5,284 nucleotides of DNA, taken from JBFMAE01 sp040756085 (lineage in GTDB: Bacteria; Desulfobacterota; BSN033; UBA1163). The notes beneath the pieces were generated by a model. It had not been told where the DNA came from. It made no database searches and saw only the letters and a program-made list of their open reading frames with translations. Below, piece by piece: positions 4,184-5,284 of the stretch (position 1 is the first letter of the stretch; every line of letters begins with the position of its first letter). The position numbers and the translations under genes were made by a program. The stretch is from positions 1 through 5,284 of the forward strand of contig JBFMAE010000158.1 of the NCBI GenBank assembly GCA_040756085.1, given 5' to 3'.

Positions 4184-4819
4184 TTAACCCCGGACAAATG
4201 GGTTGTGCCGCCTCTCATATTGAATGGTCGAGGTAGGTGTAGGCCCGTAATTATGACCGGGGAAAACGACGGTTTCTCCGGGTAAGACATAGAGTTTTTT
4301 ACGGATGGACGTCTCCATCACATCCCATGAACTCCCCGGAAAATCCGTTCTTCCCACGGAGCCCACAAAAAGGGTGTCGCCTGTAAAGACCATCCCATCC
4401 ACATAGAGGGACATTCCTCCTGGCGAGTGGCCCGGGGTGTGAATCACTTTGAGCTCGACATTGCCCACTCGAATGCTCTCCCCTTCTTTCACCAAAACAT
4501 CGGCAGGGGGAGAAGGTGTGGCCCTGAACATCATTAAAAGATCGGGAGGGGTACGGACGAGGTAAGCGGCCTCCCCTTCATGGATGATGAGCTTGGCTCC
4601 GGTCTTCTTCTTCATTTCTGCATTTCCCATGACATGGTCCACATGGGAATGGGTGTTGACGATATACTTAATTTTACTTAAACCGTGGGATTTTGCTTCT
4701 GATAGAAGCCTGTCTGCATCATCCGCAGGATCGATGAACAAACCCTCCTCTGTCTCCTCATCTCCGACCAGATAACAGAACACCGCAAAATTTCCAACCT
4801 CGTACTGTTTGACGATCAT
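4184..4819 (-). CDS. Metallo-beta-lactamase fold hydrolase, glyoxalase II type
   Basis: The 211-residue single-domain MBL protein is probably a cytoplasmic dinuclear-metal thioester hydrolase or related enzyme. Numbering from Met1 at 4819, the metal ligands are H57-S-H59-V-D61-H62, H131 (in HTPGHSPGG), D148 (in FTGDTLF) and H189 (in FPGHNYG). GSVGRTDFPG and the terminal STIQYERRHNPF match the YcbL-like, short glyoxalase II group, which lacks the helical glutathione-binding C-terminal domain of classical GloB. I choose the ATG at 4819 over the in-frame ATG at 4834 because GGAGG (4826-4830) lies 6 nt before it; the longer start would place that site inside the gene. A sigma70-like promoter lies about 32 bp upstream. 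The true substrate is not readable. It diverges from a second MBL gene and may lead the transcript into mtgA. Confidence 0.92.
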   Translation of the reverse strand: MIVKQYEVGNFAVFCYLVGDEETEEGLFIDPADDADRLLSEAKSHGLSKIKYIVNTHSHVDHVMGNAEMKKKTGAKLIIHEGEAAYLVRTPPDLLMMFRATPSPPADVLVKEGESIRVGNVELKVIHTPGHSPGGMSLYVDGMVFTGDTLFVGSVGRTDFPGSSWDVMETSIRKKLYVLPGETVVFPGHNYGPTPTSTIQYERRHNPFVRG

Positions 4820-4825
4820 CTTCGT

Positions 4826-4830
4826 CCTCC
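4826..4830 (-). promoter_or_regulatory. Ribosome binding site GGAGG that sets the MBL start
   Basis: GGAGG on the minus strand with a 6-nt spacer to the ATG at 4817-4819. This is the best Shine-Dalgarno site among the minus-strand genes and argues against the ATG five codons earlier. Confidence 0.8.
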
Positions 4831-4850
4831 GCATTAGCGCACTTTTTACT

Positions 4851-4879
4851 ACTATAATTCATGGACTCCCAAACTTCAA
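4851..4879 (-). promoter_or_regulatory. Sigma70-like promoter for the MBL gene
   Basis: On the minus strand the -35 TTGAAG (4874-4879), a 17-bp spacer and the -10 TATAGT (4851-4856, five of six consensus bases) would start transcription near 4843. That gives a leader of about 24 nt containing the GGAGG site. Spacing, position and the absence of other genes in the gap support it. Confidence 0.6.
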
Positions 4880-4887
4880 CTTTATAT

Positions 4888-4915
4888 TTGACAACTCCAC
4901 TTCTGATCATTTAAT
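4888..4915 (+). promoter_or_regulatory. Sigma70-like promoter for the divergent MBL gene
   Basis: A perfect -35 TTGACA (4888-4893), a 16-bp spacer and the -10 TTTAAT (4910-4915, five of six) point to a start near 4922. That is just past the ATG at 4919, which bears on the start choice of the gene. An 11-bp palindrome, TCATT-T-AATGA (4907-4917), overlaps the -10 and could be an operator half or chance. Confidence 0.5.
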
Positions 4916-4918
4916 GAA

Positions 4919-5284
4919 ATGAAAAAAGGGTTTGACGAGCTTGAAGGGAACCCCCTGGAGATCGATCTGATGAAAATTGAAAAAGATCTCTATGCCTACC
5001 TTTGGCAGAATCCTTATGAGAACAACTGCAACACTTATGTAATCACCGGAGAGATGACCGTTCTCATCGATCCAGGTCATCTGACCCATGTTGGAAAACT
5101 TTTTCATCAGATGGAGGAGGATGGGTTTTCTCCTAAAAAGGTTGACCTGATCATCCTCACCCATTCCCATCCAGACCATTTTGAAGGTGTTGAGGCATTC
5201 TTTAACAGGCCGGTTAAGGTAGCGATGAGCCGGGAGGAGGAACGTTACCTTCAGGCGAGCGGAAAACTCCTCTTTGAGATGATG
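4919..5284 (+). CDS. Metallo-beta-lactamase fold hydrolase, partial (right end cut)
   Basis: The frame stays open for 122 codons from the ATG at 4919 to the window edge, so the C-terminal part is missing. LYAYLWQNPYENNCNTYVI (residues 24-42), VLIDPGH (48-54) and LTHSHPDHFEG (80-90) show an MBL-fold N-terminal half. H82, H84, D86 and H87 are the first metal-binding motif; the later His and Asp ligands lie beyond the edge. The start is uncertain. The ATG at 4919 has no ribosome binding site and lies slightly upstream of the predicted transcription start, but the 17 extra codons have coding-like G/C third positions. The ATG at 4970 has GGAG 9 nt upstream and begins MKIEKDLYAYLW, which fits the usual family start. 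It diverges from another MBL gene but is not a close copy of it. The substrate is unknown. Confidence 0.85.
   Translation, partial: MKKGFDELEGNPLEIDLMKIEKDLYAYLWQNPYENNCNTYVITGEMTVLIDPGHLTHVGKLFHQMEEDGFSPKKVDLIILTHSHPDHFEGVEAFFNRPVKVAMSREEERYLQASGKLLFEMM

Noticed and set aside
4150..4190. A GGGTTCAATCCC stretch on the minus strand that looks like a tRNA T-arm
   Set aside because: No matching acceptor, D or anticodon arms could be found at the right distances, and the needed 5' part would lie inside the MBL coding sequence.
4907..5179. A 90-codon minus-strand open frame at the right end
   Set aside because: It lies antisense to the MBL-fold gene, which has a clear HSHPDH motif in the plus frame.

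Overview
The window looks like a piece of a bacterial chromosome of medium G+C content. The gene content is a monofunctional peptidoglycan transglycosylase, a bacterial archaemetzincin, a THEP1-type NTPase, and metallo-beta-lactamase (MBL) fold hydrolases. Together with several families of short palindromic intergenic repeats, this recalls the former Deltaproteobacteria (Desulfobacterota) or a related anaerobic lineage. That assignment is an inference from gene families and repeat style; there is no rRNA or other marker. No phage, CRISPR, tRNA or complete insertion sequence was found.

Layout. Positions 1-360 are non-coding and rich in hairpins: a GC-rich stem at 24-51 and a long C/G palindrome at 101-143. 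A PaaI-type hotdog thioesterase (361-819, +) follows. A REP-like inverted repeat (827-879) separates it from an unrecognised protein (940-1461, +) built of eight 10-11-residue Gly-x-Ile-x-Ile-Gly-Gln repeats. From 1548 to 4819 all genes lie on the minus strand. In transcription order they are: an MBL-fold hydrolase of glyoxalase II type (4184-4819), mtgA (3324-4094), a THEP1-like NTPase (2729-3301), a 232-bp MITE-like element (2457-2688) inside AT-rich repeat sequence, a small conserved hypothetical protein (2166-2402), and a secreted-looking archaemetzincin (1548-2150). A second MBL-fold gene diverges at 4919 and runs off the right edge. The 99-bp gap between the two MBL genes carries back-to-back sigma70-like promoters.

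How the genes may work together. mtgA and the NTPase are 22 bp apart, and the hypothetical gene and the archaemetzincin are 15 bp apart, so each pair is probably co-transcribed. The MBL gene may lead the first pair, although an 89-bp gap with a small hairpin intervenes. The MITE-like element may split what was once a longer minus-strand operon. There is an envelope theme (a membrane-anchored glycosyltransferase and a probably exported zinc protease), but a shared pathway is not shown.

No clearly new multi-gene system is visible. The items most worth following are the IGQ-repeat protein, the exported archaemetzincin with its small partner, and the mosaic palindromic element whose two hairpin copies show a compensatory base-pair swap.
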